Assembly (NCBI RefSeq): GCF_902459465.1
Contig: NC_047082.1
Span: 9,093,407 to 9,157,406 of the forward strand
DNA length: 64,000 nucleotides
DNA from: Asterias rubens
Lineage: Eukaryota > Echinodermata > Asteroidea > Forcipulatida > Asteriidae
Direction: 5' to 3'
The notes under the pieces are model-generated. The model was not told the DNA's origin, made no database searches, and saw only the letters and a list, made by a program, of their open reading frames with translations. The translations under genes were made by a program, and so were the position numbers. Below, in pieces: positions 13,001 to 21,047 of this stretch; position 1 is the first letter of the stretch, and each line of letters begins with the position of its first letter.

Positions 13001-13864
13001 GGCAACGTGTTCCTTTAAGAGTGATTACCAAAATAATACCTTCCCTTTACAACGTGATTCCAGGTGAACTCTATAGCATTCCACCCTGAGCATGGTACGC
13101 TGGCAACGGCAGGCTCCAACGGTAAGTTCAGCTTCTGGGACAAAGATGCTCGGACCAAGCTGAAGACGTCTGAAGAGATGGAGAACCCTATCACGGCGTG
13201 TAAGTTTGATGCTAAGGGCAATATATTCGCCTACGCCGTCAGCTACGACTGGTCAAAGGTAAGTGTATGTGAGATACAAATTATTCAGTGCAACAAGGCA
13301 CTGTATAATCCCCAGGGAGCTGAGATTGTTTAAAGCCATTATACACTTTTGGAACGGGAAAAAAAAAGAGTTCACAGATTTACAAATAACTTAAAGGGTT
13401 TACAGAAGGTAATGGTAAAAGACTATATTATTCCATGAAGTGCTTTACTTTTTGAGAAAACATTAAAACAACTATCAATTCTCGACATCGAGAATTACGG
13501 ATTTATAGTAAACACATGTCATGACACGGCGGAACTTGCGAAAACAAGGTAGGGTTGTCCCATTATTTTCTCCCGACCCTGAATGACCGATTGAGCCTAA
13601 CTTTTCACAGATTTTTTAATTATTTTATATATAACTTGTGATACACGAAGTGTGGGCCTTGGACAATACTGTTTACCAAAAGCTTTAAGGAATGATCTAA
13701 GGCCCCCAGAAAAAAATCACAGGATTACTACTGTACTCGGGTTACTTAACTTTGTTCCTTTTTTTTTTTAGGGTCATGAATTCTACAATCCTCAGAAGAA
13801 GAACTACATCTTCCTCAGAGGGAACGCCATGGAGGAATTACGGCCAAGAAATAGGAAGAGATAA
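1053..13864 (+). CDS. RAE1: RAE1, mRNA export factor / nuclear pore WD40 protein
   Basis: Coding exons are 1053-1256, 1462-1554, 2862-2948, 3441-3527, 4620-4691, 5459-5569, 11524-11633, 11992-12064, 13064-13258 and 13772-13864. All have GT-AG borders and matching phases, and give 374 aa (human RAE1 is 368). The ATG at 1053 follows an acceptor at 1010. The protein starts with a short glycine- and FG-rich segment, then HNPMKDFEV, then WD-repeat blades with landmarks [58 protein letters not shown] and the C-terminal [19 protein letters not shown]1 is a seven-bladed propeller that binds the NUP98 GLEBS motif, supports mRNA export and helps spindle assembly. Intron 7 (5570-11523) is swollen by a 2.95-kb palindrome and several MITEs. 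No broken exon is seen. Identification rests on near-continuous match to the remembered family sequence. Confidence 0.96.
1613..1853. repeat. Palindromic MITE, 'sensed GCTTAC' family (copy 1)
   Basis: The ends are inverted copies (CAATTTCATGGCTCTG at left, CAGAGCCATGAAAATTG at right). The interior repeats GCTTAC/GTAAGC words on both strands. Related copies are at 47610-47866 and, partially, 31817-31905. It lies in RAE1 intron 2. No coding capacity. Confidence 0.7.
1881..2130. repeat. Palindromic MITE, 'GCTTAAGCAG' family (copy 1)
   Basis: Begins CAATTTCATAGAGCTGCTT and ends AAGCAGCTCTATGAAATTG, a terminal inverted repeat. The ORFs across it are spurious. Related copies or fragments are at 5649-5730, 16528-16600, 31505-31735 and 32100-32125. 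Confidence 0.7.
2350..2757. repeat. Two adjacent palindromic MITEs
   Basis: The first unit, about 2350-2565, has the inverted ends GGCCCTATTGACCC and GGGGTCAATATAGCC. The second, about 2626-2757, has ends AGAGACTTTTTTGAGCGCTA and its rough inverse, with CTAGGTGGCAGCAGA against TCTGCTACCACCTAG. A second copy of the latter family is at 14990-15135. Both are in RAE1 intron 3. Confidence 0.6.
3030..3180. repeat. Interspersed repeat with TAGTCGACTA motif
   Basis: A second copy at about 61640-61770 shares TTTTGCCTGGTACCCA, GTAACCATGGAACATTGAC and AGTGGTTGACA, in the same orientation. Non-coding, in RAE1 intron 4. Confidence 0.55.
3198..3330. repeat. Hairpin repeat CTAGCAGAGTCT / GTCTCTGCTAG
   Basis: The inverted ends flank a spacer and are followed by GAAACGTCAGGCCATTA. 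The same module recurs at 15543-15622 with AGACTCTGCTAGGG and the same GAAACGTCAGGCCATTA tail, so it is a dispersed element. Confidence 0.55.
3599..3994 (+). mobile_element. MITE family A, copy 1 (TTAA-flanked)
   Basis: Starts TTAAAGACCCTGG, ends CAGTGCCTTTAA, and has terminal inverted repeats with TTAA on both ends. The interior shows the family words CTCACTTGGTGTATC, AACCTGTGAAAATTTGA, ACCCTTGTCACNCGAAG and a central inverted pair GAGACCTCAAAATC / GAGGTCTCGAAATC. The short ORF inside it is spurious. Confidence 0.85.
4065..4400. repeat. Interspersed repeat with CTTATAAAGCGC head
   Basis: Begins with an AAT microsatellite, then a TTCTTATAAAGCGCATTAC head followed by about 300 bases of unassigned repeat-like sequence. 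A related TATAAAGCGCTTTATAAA end occurs at about 63297-63315. I cannot name the family. Located in RAE1 intron 5. Confidence 0.4.
4913..5257 (+). mobile_element. MITE family C, copy 1
   Basis: A TTAA-bounded hairpin. The inner arms are CACAATGG(C)CACAGATT...ATTAAACTTACACCGTTTGAAG and their inverse TAATGTAAGTCTGTGGACAT. GTTTTACTC/GAGTAAAAC pairs lie around the centre. The second copy is at 49103-49474. Confidence 0.75.
5340..5405 (-). repeat. tRNA-like SINE head fragment
   Basis: On the - strand it reads GTGGTCTAGTGGTTAGACTA then TTGCAATTACAAGGTTGT, the same head seen at 35925 and 60270. It is truncated after the box-B region and is not a functional tRNA. Confidence 0.5.
5774..8725. mobile_element. 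2.95-kb palindromic (foldback) element in RAE1 intron 7
   Basis: Two arms of about 1.4 kb are inverted copies of each other around an axis near 7259. Outer ends are TTAAGAGTCCCTTCCTGTAA and the inverse ending CAGGGACTCTTAA, so TTAA bounds the element. Arm words recur inverted throughout: GGGATCTCGTTGGCGC against GCGCCAACGAGATCCC, and TAACAAAGGTCAAAGGTCA against TGACCTTTGACCTTTGTTA. A smaller nested hairpin fills the centre, with GGGCTCTAT against ATAGAGCCC. A 70-codon open frame is identical in both arms (6405-6617 + and 7901-8113 -), which follows from the symmetry and carries no recognised domain. Divergence is mostly single bases plus the poly-G run near 5811-5824. No transposase is present, so it is presumably non-autonomous. 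Confidence 0.85.
8818..9201 (+). mobile_element. MITE family A, copy 2
   Basis: TTAAAGGCAGTGGACTCTAT at the left and CCAGTGCCTTTAA at the right form the terminal inverted repeats with TTAA flanks. The central inverted pair is GAGACCTCAAGTTC / GAGGTCTCGAAATC. Confidence 0.85.
9312..9658 (+). mobile_element. MITE family A, copy 3
   Basis: Carries the family A interior in the same order as copies 1 and 2, ending CACTGCCTTTAA. The left end is degraded (GAAGACACTAGACACC) and the right arm has a deletion before the terminal repeat. Confidence 0.8.
9660..10137. other. Intronic spacer, no gene seen
   Basis: Contains two related segments of about 150 bases with CGCTGCTGTTGCCTAG(A/C)AA in each (near 9748 and 9960), so a local duplication is likely. 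No exon is needed here because RAE1 exons 7 and 8 join in phase without it. Confidence 0.4.
10138..10517 (-). mobile_element. MITE family A, copy 4 (inverted)
   Basis: Reverse-oriented family A copy. TTAAAGGCAATGGACACTAT is on the left, the interior runs in the order AACCTT..GTAACGAG..CACACAACTTCGTGTGACAAG..GAAGACTGGTCTTTGAC, and GTGTCTTTAA is on the right. Confidence 0.85.
11101..11472 (+). mobile_element. MITE family B, copy 1
   Basis: Left end AGAGCCATTGGACACTTTTG, right end AAAGTGTATAATGGCTTTAA. The interior has CACACTTCGTGTATCACAA, GTCATGACATGTGTT and a central hairpin TTCTCGCTATCGAGAA. Further copies are at 13330-13688 (inverted) and 19104-19478. Confidence 0.85.
11678..11855. repeat. 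Palindromic MITE AAGGCCGAGTCATAGTCGGT
   Basis: The left end reads ATAGTCGGTC, and GACCGACTATAACCAGCCTTT closes the right as its inverse. GATGGAAATCTTTACG is matched inverted by CGTAAAGATTTCCATC. It lies in RAE1 intron 8. Confidence 0.65.
12272..12634 (+). mobile_element. MITE family A, copy 5
   Basis: TTAAAGACACTGGACACTAT at left and GTGTCCACTGCCTTTAA at right, with the full family interior. It lies in RAE1 intron 9. Confidence 0.85.
12715..12800 (-). repeat. tRNA-like SINE fragment
   Basis: The - strand shows an A-box-like TAGATCAGTTGGTAGAAC and a B-box-like GGGTTCAAATC. Spacing and arm pairing do not give a convincing functional tRNA, so it is read as a SINE head. Confidence 0.4.
12812..13018. 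repeat. Short TTTAA-ended MITE
   Basis: Begins TTTTAAAGGGATACGTTTGC and ends GGCAACGTGTTCCTTTAA, an imperfect inverted repeat with TTAA at both ends. It sits directly before RAE1 exon 10. Confidence 0.55.
13330..13688 (-). mobile_element. MITE family B, copy 2 (inverted)
   Basis: TTAAAGCCATTATACACTTT at left. The inverted family B interior has TTCTCGACATCGAGAA at the centre, and GTTTACCAAAAGCTTTAA closes the right end. It lies in the last RAE1 intron. Confidence 0.8.
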
Positions 13865-14269
13865 AACGAAATCATGGAGACTTCAAGTCGGTTCTTCAAC
13901 AAATTTGTCTTTTAAATGTTTATATTTTTCTTCCATTAGACTGTTCCTTATTACAACTATGGGCTGTTCATGAAAACAACAGTCTGAGAAGCTTGTTGAC
14001 ATTCATGTTTATTGTCTACGCCCTCTATGTCGGCTTTTGGTAATTCGAGTAATACCAAATGTAGACGGGTGAAGTGCATTGTCATCCATGTCCTACGCCC
14101 TCTATGTCAGCTTTTGGCAATGCGAAGACGGGTGAATTTGCAAAAATGGGAGCAGTCGAATATCTGGAGAGCTGAAGCTTGCCAGTCAGCTAGAAAGTCA
14201 CACAAAAGCTTCTCTTTGACCCACTGGTCTTGCCAAGGACTGCTGAGATGGGCTGATGAACATGCTACA

Positions 14270-14606
14270 TTTCACCTTCAAGGGATGACTTGGTAACGAG
14301 CATTGGAGAGCTGTTGGTAGTATAAGACATTGTGGGAAACAACTCCCTCTGAAGTAATGTAGTTTTTTGAGAAAGAGGTAATTTCTCATTTAAATAATAA
14401 AAGACTTCGAGCTCGAAGTCTTTTATTTCTATCTGAAAGCACACAAATTCGTCCAACAAGGTTTTTTTTTTTTCATCATTTTCTCGCAACTTCGATGACC
14501 GATTGAGCCCAAATTTTCACAGGCTTGTTATTTTATGCTTTATGATAGGATACACAAAGTGAGAAGACTGGTCTTTGACAGTTACAAAACGTACCTTCCC
14601 TTTAAA
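14270..14606 (-). mobile_element. MITE family A variant (A2), copy 1
   Basis: Right end ACGTACCTTCCCTTTAA replaces the usual family A terminus, and the same variant end is found at 40081-40432. The centre is a perfect palindrome AAAGACTTCGAGCTCGAAGT. The left end is degraded. Confidence 0.7.
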
Positions 14607-14989
14607 CTATTGGTCACATGACAAAAGAACACCCCAAACCAACAAATTTATTGTGCCGTATGAAGGAACCCGATTTCCAAAACTGATTGTGATTGTCAGT
14701 ATACTAAAAAAAAAGGCCATGTTAATTTGTTGCACTTGTATAGTAAGTTTAATTCATAACGAAGCATTTCTATTATTCAGAAGGAATGAATGCATGTACA
14801 GTTTGTATGAGTTAAACAATCAAATGTCATTATCAACAAAAGGTTATTCATGTATTTAATGGCTATTGTGTAGTTATAAATAATTTGAAGGTGTTGTTGC
14901 TGGGCATTTCTGTGTCGTATGTTTTTACTGCACTGATGGAAATAAGGTAGACTTACACACAGGCATTGAACACCTGGCACCCACTGCAA

Positions 14990-15135
14990 TTAGAGACTTT
15001 CTGGGACGATAGAGGGCAGCAGACTTACCGGGTAAATCCATTGTTCTCAGAATTATGCGCATGTTCAGAACTACGTAAACAATGGAAATTTACCCGGTAT
15101 GTCTGCTGCCACCTAGCGTTGGAAAGTCTCCTATT
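14990..15135. repeat. Palindromic MITE, copy of the 2626-2757 family
   Basis: AGAGGGCAGCAGACTTACCG is matched inverted by CGGTATGTCTGCTGCCACCT, with AGAGACTTTC / GAAAGTCTC outer ends. CCATTGTT/AACAATGG pairs flank the loop. Confidence 0.65.
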
Positions 15136-15542
15136 GCTGTGGTGCCCTGTTATGTTGCTTTGGTGCCCTCTGAAAAGTTCAAATACAAAGTTACAAGTTG
15201 CTTTTAATGGCCTTGATAAAGAGTTTACTTTTCATGAAGTTGCAGCCTTCATGTTTTCCCCCATTAATGGGACGTTCAAATGTTGTATATTATGTGGTTT
15301 ATAAACAGATGGTCGTCATTAAATAATGAAAGAAAGACATTAAAATCTGAAATGTACTACTTCTTCAAAATGTTTTTTTTGTTTTTGTTGGTGTACCCAT
15401 ATGTTTGTTAGCACTGTACACTCAAAATGTTCCATCCAGGTCGAGAGTTATTCAGAAACCCTAGAACTCTTTTTAATTCTTTATCGACGAAAATTATAAA
15501 CCGTTTCCCGCGAGAACTGGTTCCTTTATGAAGAATGGAAGT

Positions 15543-15622
15543 CAACCCTTGCAGAGGCTTTCTCGAAGGCTAAATGACAACGAGAAAGACTCTGCTAGGG
15601 TCGAAACGTCAGGCCATTAACA
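15543..15622. repeat. Hairpin repeat, copy of 3198-3330
   Basis: GGCTTTCTCGAAGGCTAAAT and CGAGAAAGACTCTGCTAGGG pair as a hairpin, followed by GTCGAAACGTCAGGCCATTA as at 3300-3325. Confidence 0.55.
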
Positions 15623-15799
15623 ATTTGTTGCATTTATACTCTTGGTCCATTTGGTTGGTAAGTTGTTTGCAACAGCTAATTCTATTTTCTCAAGAATGGA
15701 AGTCGACAAAGTGGCGCCCTCTGCCCCAAAGAAAATACCAGTCGGATAAATGAACTGTTGTGTACAGAATATGACTAATAAAAATTGTCTTCGCATCGT

Positions 15800-16690
15800 C
15801 AACAATATGTCTTCGCATCGTCTTAAAAACAGCCTTCCCTTGAAAAGGGGGACAAGGTCACGACATAGAGAAAACTACCAAACATCACTGAATTCTAAAC
15901 TAGCAAGGTAACATTGGCGCCATAAAATTTCTCCTTGGCTTAAAAAATGATTAAATTAAACTCCTTTTTAAAAAGGAAATGGTGGCACCTTGGTGACGGG
16001 AGTTGTGTGTTTACATAGCGATAGGTGAGAAGTAGGCCACGGTCAAACAGGGTACACGACGTCTTCAAACTAATTACTATTTTGAATGGACTCAAATGAT
16101 GCTAATTAAAGGACACGTGAAAACAAACAGTTCACTCTAGCTGAAGAAATGTATTTTTTTGTGAGCATAAATGTACCCCTTTAAAAAAAAAATAAAAATG
16201 TTTGTATATAAAAATTTTTACTTTTTAAGATTCCTTACGAAACGCGACCCGCCCCCCCTCAAATCTGGGCATAATTTGCATAAACATGAGCAAAGTTGTG
16301 ACGTCAGGTCTGGGCCTTGGCGACGAGTCGATCGCGCTGCCTCACACACATTCTATATTAAATAAACGTTGTAAAGAAATCAAATATCACAATTCATTAT
16401 TTTGTGCAAATAATTATATTTTAATTTACATTTTACGTGTGAAATGTGCAACTAACTTTACAAGTGTCAGTTTTTTCAAATACAGCAGACCTAGATGAGG
16501 GGCCTTTTTGACACGGGTTTCTTATAAAAATGGGCTCATATTCATAGAGCTTATTGAGCAGAAATAATATTGCTTGACATTTTTTTTTTAGCAGAATCAA
16601 TCACTGATTGAACGTGATGTGACATGGTGTTCTGGCTGGTCACCCTGTGCTGGGTAATCTGGTTATTTTTGTGCTTCATGAATCTACTTT
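15800..16690. other. Intergenic, no gene seen
   Basis: AT-rich sequence with short open frames only and no splice-consistent coding block. A fragment of the GCTTAAGCAG MITE family is visible at 16528-16600. Confidence 0.4.
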
Positions 16691-16870
16691 GCTATTTTCA
16701 TCAAATGAATCAGTTTCATGGTACGTTTAGCGGTATAGTAATGGCTGATCGGTCTCAATCATCCACCGGTATGTCAGTTCATGTATGTGGTGGATAAGTG
16801 CTTACACTGCCAGCAACTGTTTTGTTAACAAAACAAATAATTATGGAATGTTCCTACAAAAAAGACCGAG
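16690..16870. repeat. Repeat fragment shared with 53508-53882
   Basis: Shares ATGGCTGATCG, TTTGTCAGTT-like, GTGGTGGATAAGTGCTTACA and AACTGTTTTGTTAACAAAAC with the longer copy at 53760-53870, including the close of the element. Confidence 0.5.
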
Positions 16871-16884
16871 TGTTGAAACATTAT

Positions 16885-17115
16885 ACAGACTAATATGGCT
16901 ATTTTAAAATTTTTATATTTACATTGCTACACCAGTCAATACGAATTAACATTTAACGTTTTTTTTTTCTTTTCTTTTTTTTCTTTTTTTCTTTTTCTTT
17001 TTTTTTTCCTCATTTTTGTTATAGATAATATGAACAGCAGCTTAAATTCCTAACTCCTAACAATAAACAGACTAATATGGCTGTTTTAAAGTATATATAT
17101 TTACATAATTAACAA
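16885..17115. repeat. Direct repeat flanking a TTTC tract
   Basis: ACAGACTAATATGGCT(A/G)TTTTA occurs at 16886 and again near 17068, each followed by TATATTTACAT. Between them, 16955-17010 is an almost pure T tract with interspersed C. Confidence 0.5.
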
Positions 17116-17219
17116 AGAACTAGACATTAAGTGTTTGTGAACAAACACGAAGCTGTTCCGTGATGTTTTGCTTGGATTATGTGCTTCATTGCCCAAGGAA
17201 TATATAACTGGAAAAAAAA

Positions 17220-17930
17220 GTTTCAAAAAAGTTGTGTAGCTCTTGGTATTAGGTCACACTTCCCGGTTGACCCACAAGTAAAGGTCAAAATGGGCCCACA
17301 GCTACCAAAGACTAATCTGCAATGCCAAGGAGTCTATAACTGAAAAAGTTTAAGCAATCGGTTGTGAAGATCTTGATATATAGTCCCACTTCCGGTTGCC
17401 CAGAAGTAGAGGTCAACATAGGGTCACAGTTTTTCAAAGTTAATATTTATTGCCTTAGAGTCTATAACTGAAGTTTGAACATTGGCTTTGTACTTCTCGA
17501 GATATTGGCACACTTCCGGTCGACCCGGAAGTAAAGGTCAACATGGGGTCAAATGTGTTTCAAACTAATCTTGAATGTCCAAGGAGTCTATAACTGAAAA
17601 AAGTTTGAAAATCGGTTGTATATTTCTTGAGATATGGTCCCACTTCCGGTTGACCCGGAAGTAGAGGTCAACTTGAGGTCACGGTTTGTCAAAAGTTATA
17701 TTTTTATGCCTAAGGAGTTTATAACTGAAAAAAGTTTTATAATCTGTTGTATAGTTCTTGAGATATGGTCCCACTTCCGGCCGACCCTGAAGTAGGGGTC
17801 AACTTGAGGTCACGATTTTTCAAATTTAATCTCCAATCCCCAAAGAGTGTTTAGCAACAAACAGTCTTAAAATCGGCTGTATACTTCTTGAGATATGGTG
17901 CTGCAAAGATTTTCTGATTGAATATGCAAA
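17220..17930 (+). repeat. Tandem repeat, about 120-bp unit, with CCGGAAGT and AGGTCA motifs
   Basis: About six diverged units each carry, in order, AGTCTATAACTGAA, TCTTGAGATATGGTC, CTTCCGGTTGACCCGGAAG and an AGGTCA-containing segment. The clearest unit (about 17640-17690) has AGGTCA, five bases, AGGTCA at 17665-17681. The array fades beyond 17930, with one more decayed unit near 18415-18480. No coding frame is retained. Confidence 0.75.
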
Positions 17931-18489
17931 TGAGGGTCATGAGATTAATTAGTTACTAGTTGCCATTTTTCAAAAACAAATTAAAGATGCAAACATCACG
18001 ACATCGTGTTCTCAGACTCTCCCCAAGCGTCCTCAACCCAAAGGTCCGCAGTGTGTTGCAAGAGCCATAGAGATGTTTAAACATTGCAATGAAAGTGACT
18101 GCACCCAATTTATGAAGTACTACGTTGTACCCATGATGCCAAGATTCTAATTGATTAATTAATTAATAGACGAACATTGATTGCTTTTATGGACTGAAAC
18201 AAATCTTATTAGAATCAGTGTATTTTTCTACACATAATATGATATTTAGGAAACTAAGAAATAAATTATTTCGAAGTTATTGTGTTTTTGACCAGTTTAA
18301 AGTATAGATTTGAAGAGCCATTGTGTTTGTGCACAGACACAATACGTGCATTAAATGACGTCATGGTGACGTCGTCCGAAATGTTATGTCAGAAATCACC
18401 TTAACAGGACCTGACTAGTGTATAGCTGAAAAAAGTTTTTAGGATCGGCGGTCTACTTTTTGAGATATGGTGTTAACTAGGTTTGCTAA

Positions 18490-19100
18490 TTAGATATTCA
18501 TAAGCTTAACTAAGGCTTATTAATTAACAATTTTAATTTTTTTTTACGATAAGAATTAAGCTTATGTTCTAAGCTTCAATTTGGTATAATAAACTCACTC
18601 TTTCGTATTATGGTTTAGGAGATTAGGCTGCCACAAAAACGTGTACAAACACTATGGGATTTAGGGAGAAACAAAGAATAATAATAAAAACAATAAAAAT
18701 CTAGACGAAAACAATACCTGTTCCGACGGACGGTCGGAACAGCTAATTAATACGATTTAAAAATGCTATGTCAGATTTGTGGCCAATTTGACCCAAAAAT
18801 TTTGATTTAAAATTCAATAGGTATTTTGATGGGGGTAGAGAAAGATACAAGCTTTCATTTGAGCCATTGCTCGAAAAAGTCCGCCAATTATTAGTAGCAG
18901 TGAAATAAAGTGCTCAAAATTAATTTTTGTCGGGATCCCGACTTCATAAGAAACGTTTTAAATTTTTGTCATGGTTCCTGACCATTGAAGTAAAAGTTGA
19001 ACCTTTTTTCGTTAGAGCGGGTGATACTCTTTGAAATACCATTCACTCAAAAAAAAAATACCATTCACTCAATGTTTGGGGCCAAAAATCTGACAGAGCA
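18490..19100. other. Intergenic, no gene seen
   Basis: AT-rich sequence. A short hairpin GTTCCGACGGACGGTCGGAAC lies near 18720-18741, which pairs its own two halves and could terminate the repeat cluster that begins near 17140 (AGCTGTTCCGTGATG). Confidence 0.35.
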
Positions 19101-19103
19101 TCT

Positions 19104-19478
19104 TTAAAGCCATTGGACCTTTTCGGTAAACAGTATTATCCAAGTCCCACACTTCGTGTATCACAACTTATATATAAAACAACAAACCTGTGAAAATTTA
19201 GGCTCAATCGGTCATCGGAGTCGGGAGAAAAAAAACGGGAAAACCCACTCTTGTTTTCGCGCGTTTCGCCGTGTCATGACATGTGTTTAAAATAAATCCG
19301 TAATTCTCGCTAACGAGAATTTATATTGTTTTACCGTTTTCTCAAAAAGTAAAGCATTTCATGGACTAATATTTCAAGAGAAGTCTTTCACCATTACCTT
19401 CTGTAAACCCTGTAAATTAATTGTAAATCTGTGAACTTTTTTTTGTTTTTGTGTACCGAAAGGGTCCAATGGCTTTAA
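19104..19478 (+). mobile_element. MITE family B, copy 3
   Basis: TTAAAGCCATTGGACCTTTT at left, GGTCCAATGGCTTTAA at right, and central TTCTCGCTAACGAGAA. The order of interior words matches copy 1. Confidence 0.85.
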
Positions 19479-19479
19479 C

Positions 19480-20080
19480 ATGTAATGGTTTTCTGTTTGT
19501 TGTTGTTATAGATAAATATTTTTAACATGTCTTCTAACCATGTTCTAATAAATGATTTTTATAATTAATAAACAATATAAACAAAATTATTGTTAATATA
19601 CTAGGAGTGGATTCAGATGGCACATTTGACTCTTTAATTTCATTTTTTTTTTTTTTTTTTTCCGCCGACTGGTTTAGACCACCAAATGTGGGCGAGCTTT
19701 GTACATTTCCCTAATAATAATAATAATAATGCAGATTAGTGCTGTGCTGCTTGCATTATGTGCCCCCCCCCCCCATTTTTTGTTTTAACAAAAGCCCTGG
19801 ATCCGCAAGAATGATCTACGTTTTCAAGGTTTTTCTATCTCACTTCTACACATTATTTTGAAATTACCATTCTTTGACTTTTCGTTTGGTGAATAAAATT
19901 GAAATGAAATTAATGTAAGATAATTAATTTTTGTTTCGAAGAAAAATGTCTGATCCGTGACCGACTTCAGTTTAAATATCGACCGGGTGGGAGTTCGCAT
20001 GACCTGCCCTCAACGATTATATAACAAATCAGTGAGTCGCAATGTTTGATTTCGACTAGAAACTCTTTTCCCGGTTTTCT
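19480..20080. other. Intergenic, no gene seen
   Basis: Low-complexity T and C runs (19640-19662, 19764-19775), an AAT microsatellite near 19715-19732, and no supported coding block. Confidence 0.4.
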
Positions 20081-20082
20081 CT

Positions 20083-20088
20083 TTTATT
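20083..20088 (-). other. Candidate polyadenylation signal of the lectin gene
   Basis: AATAAA on the - strand, about 155 bases past the lectin stop codon. This is the only clean hexamer close to the gene on that strand. Confidence 0.4.
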
Positions 20089-20241
20089 AATTTTCTGTTT
20101 TCACGTGAAGCTCCAATAATGAGCAGTCTGCCGAGTTATTTCAAACAGCCCCAGGGCTTGTAAAGCAGTGTTTAGCTAAAATACGTTACCCTGCGAAATC
20201 TCAGGCATGTCCATTCGTACTTGCGTTCATTATTGCGGTTT

Positions 20242-20976
20242 TTACAGTTCAAAGAAGGAGCAGCCCTCAATGTTCTTGAAATCAGCGACGCCAGCCTCCA
20301 GGCGGGATGCGTTGTTAAGCTGACATATCTTGCCCTGCTGCCAGAGATTGAAGGAGTGGCATCGAGGCTCCGCCCAGCACGCCTGACCACACCCAACGAC
20401 TCCCTTGGCCGTCAGGTTCTTGATGTCATGGTTGAGCAGACACCGAGATGTAAAGAGACCGTCATCGTCAGCCGTCAGGCAGTACACGGGATGAGGGACG
20501 CGCATTTCACAAGCAGCGAAAAAGGTAGCGGAACAAGGGCAATCGTCCCAATCACCGCTGTTCGACAGCATTCTGACGCAGTCGTCTGATCCTCGACAGC
20601 ACCCCTTTCTCCAATTAGTGTAGTCGGAATCAACTTTCTTACCAGGGCACGACAGTTGTCTAGGATTGGTCCGATTTTCCTTGCACCCAATCCAAAGTTC
20701 AAAGTCACCTTCTTCAATTGGATTATTTTGTGTCCCCTGTCTTTTCATTTCTCGCCAAATAAAATCTTGTTCTTTTTGAGATTCAGGCATAGCAATGGCG
20801 CTTCCAGGACGATCACAAGCCCTGAACGCATCAGTCCAATTCATCTTCTGAGGCAGTAAGATGTAGCAGGAGTCTTGCCATGTCACCCATCCGGGAGGAC
20901 ACGCAGCTTCAAGAGTAACGAAGATGGTAAAGAGGCAGCTCAGGATAACTGTCTTCAAAGAAGTAATCTTAGACAT
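20242..20976 (-). CDS. Secreted C-type lectin with C-terminal PAN/apple domain
   Basis: An intronless 244-aa frame. Residues 1-25 form a signal peptide (charged start, then a hydrophobic run ending TLEAA). Residues about 26-158 are a C-type lectin-like domain: CPPGWVTWQDSCY, NWTDAFRACDRPGSA, a WIG motif, SGDWDDC and the closing AACE. Residues about 166-244 form a PAN/apple-like module (YCLTADDDGLF, NLTAKGVVGCGQACW, CHSFNLW, CQLNN). Several N-glycosylation sequons are present (NWT, NRT, NLT, NAS). The usual EPN or QPD sugar-binding triplet is not visible, and the WND position reads WDD. The ligand is therefore unknown and calcium-dependent sugar binding may be lost. Lectins with this layout are typical secreted immune or adhesion proteins of invertebrates. 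Its expressed status is inferred from the intact frame. Confidence 0.85.
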   Translation of the reverse strand: MSKITSLKTVILSCLFTIFVTLEAACPPGWVTWQDSCYILLPQKMNWTDAFRACDRPGSAIAMPESQKEQDFIWREMKRQGTQNNPIEEGDFELWIGCKENRTNPRQLSCPGKKVDSDYTNWRKGCCRGSDDCVRMLSNSGDWDDCPCSATFFAACEMRVPHPVYCLTADDDGLFTSRCLLNHDIKNLTAKGVVGCGQACWAEPRCHSFNLWQQGKICQLNNASRLEAGVADFKNIEGCSFFEL

Positions 20977-21047
20977 CTTGAATCAGAACGTTGATGAAAG
21001 TTCTACCTCAGTGAGCAGTTATAATTGAGTTTTCTTCTTAACGTTTT

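Larger units (their letters stand above)
13865..15800 (+). other. RAE1: RAE1 3' region, extent uncertain
   Basis: No further exon is needed after the TAA at 13862-13864. AATAAA occurs at 14396-14401 (inside a MITE) and at 15777-15782; either could serve as a polyadenylation signal, with no way to choose from sequence alone. The region is otherwise repeats: 14270-14606, 14990-15135 and 15543-15622. Confidence 0.3.

Noticed and set aside
14012..15304. Several 90-112-codon frames downstream of RAE1
   Set aside because: They overlap MITE hairpins and the RAE1 3' region; none has a recognisable domain or splice-compatible neighbour.
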